A stretch of DNA of 24,269 nt from assembly GCA_002424635.1 (NCBI GenBank), contig DIKT01000043.1, forward strand, positions 825 through 25,093, written 5' to 3'. The position numbers and the translations under genes are program-made. The DNA comes from Desulfobulbaceae bacterium UBA5611. Its GTDB lineage: Bacteria > Desulfobacterota > Desulfobulbia > Desulfobulbales > Desulfocapsaceae. Shown here in pieces: positions 24,166 to 24,269 of this stretch. Each line of letters opens with the position of its first letter. Positions within the stretch are counted from its first letter, which is position 1. Below the pieces are notes generated by a model, which ran no database searches, was not told where the DNA came from, and worked only from the letters and a program-made list of their open reading frames with translations.

Positions 24166-24269
24166 ATGTTAAAATTAAAAATATTTTTTACCACTATTTT
24201 CTTTCTTTTATTTCTAACTAGTTATGTTTGTGCCGAGATGCGCAGTATAAATGGCGAAAAAGTAAATCT
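24166..24269 (+). CDS. exported protein, probably redoxin-type (partial, cut by window end)
   Basis: Only 34 codons are visible. Residues 1-23 form a signal peptide or lipid-free anchor (LKIFFTTIFFLLFLTSYVCA), followed by EMRSINGEKVN. A short polar segment of this type precedes the LSDFRGK segment of many TlpA/ResA-type thioredoxin-fold proteins. The neighbouring CXXC protein and polyferredoxin favour a thiol redox role. The gene is cut by the window edge, so the family is a guess. No strong ribosome-binding site precedes ATG 24166. Confidence 0.5.
   Translation, partial: MLKLKIFFTTIFFLLFLTSYVCAEMRSINGEKVN

Noticed and set aside
1..24269. Insertion sequence, transposase, tRNA, rRNA or prophage genes
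   Set aside because: None of the frames shows DDE or serine/tyrosine recombinase motifs, and no cloverleaf or rRNA-like segment was recognised by eye.

Overview
The window looks like a chromosomal segment from an anaerobic, sulfate- or metal-respiring deltaproteobacterium (Desulfobacterota, probably Desulfobulbales-like). The reasons are a five-haem c-type cytochrome, a polyferredoxin next to a tiny CXXC membrane protein, NadB, an OleA-type thiolase, AMMECR1/YkgJ-type cysteine-rich proteins, and a chromosomal parA-parB pair with a perfect parS site. The taxonomic call is inference from gene content; no rRNA or tRNA gene is present. Base composition also splits: most of the left part is GC-richer, while the right end (about 19-24.3 kb) is AT-richer.

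Region 1 (1-6.0 kb) is a Type III-like restriction-modification operon. A DNA adenine methyltransferase (mod), a DUF1016/YhcG PD-(D/E)XK nuclease and a Res helicase-nuclease are joined by two 4-bp ATGA overlaps. Broken genes flank the operon. Upstream is the N-terminal end of a SNF2-type helicase stopped at codon 111. Downstream is a 36-codon open frame whose first part looks like the start of a DnaQ-like exonuclease domain. A larger defence operon has probably been trimmed on both sides. The mod recognition region is strikingly AT-rich relative to its flanks.

Region 2 (6.0-12.8 kb) is accessory DNA. It holds the exported pentahaem cytochrome, then two complete cassettes and one broken cassette that look like integron gene cassettes without an integrase in view (a membrane-anchored hypothetical, a possible PLD-like protein, and a truncated AlbA_2/Schlafen-domain protein). 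An AraC-type regulator whose 3' end is tandemly duplicated follows, then an exported metallo-beta-lactamase-fold hydrolase, a relic of a PEP-CTERM-like sorting tail, and an orphan HigB/RelE-like toxin on the minus strand.

Region 3 (13.0-19.4 kb) is housekeeping-like. It has the ABC-F protein Uup (minus); a possible 52-codon gene followed by a membrane-anchored M23 peptidase and a small zinc-ribbon protein (plus); a minus-strand run of OleA-like thiolase, AMMECR1-domain protein and CxxCxxxCC metal-chelating protein; and a cysteine-rich hypothetical protein (plus).

Region 4 (19.4-24.3 kb) has nadB (minus), then parS, parA and parB (plus), suggesting proximity to the replication origin. Last come a 49-residue CD1871A-family CXXC protein, a NapH/CcoG-like 4Fe-4S membrane protein and the start of an exported, probably redoxin-type protein. 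These last three plausibly form one membrane redox module.
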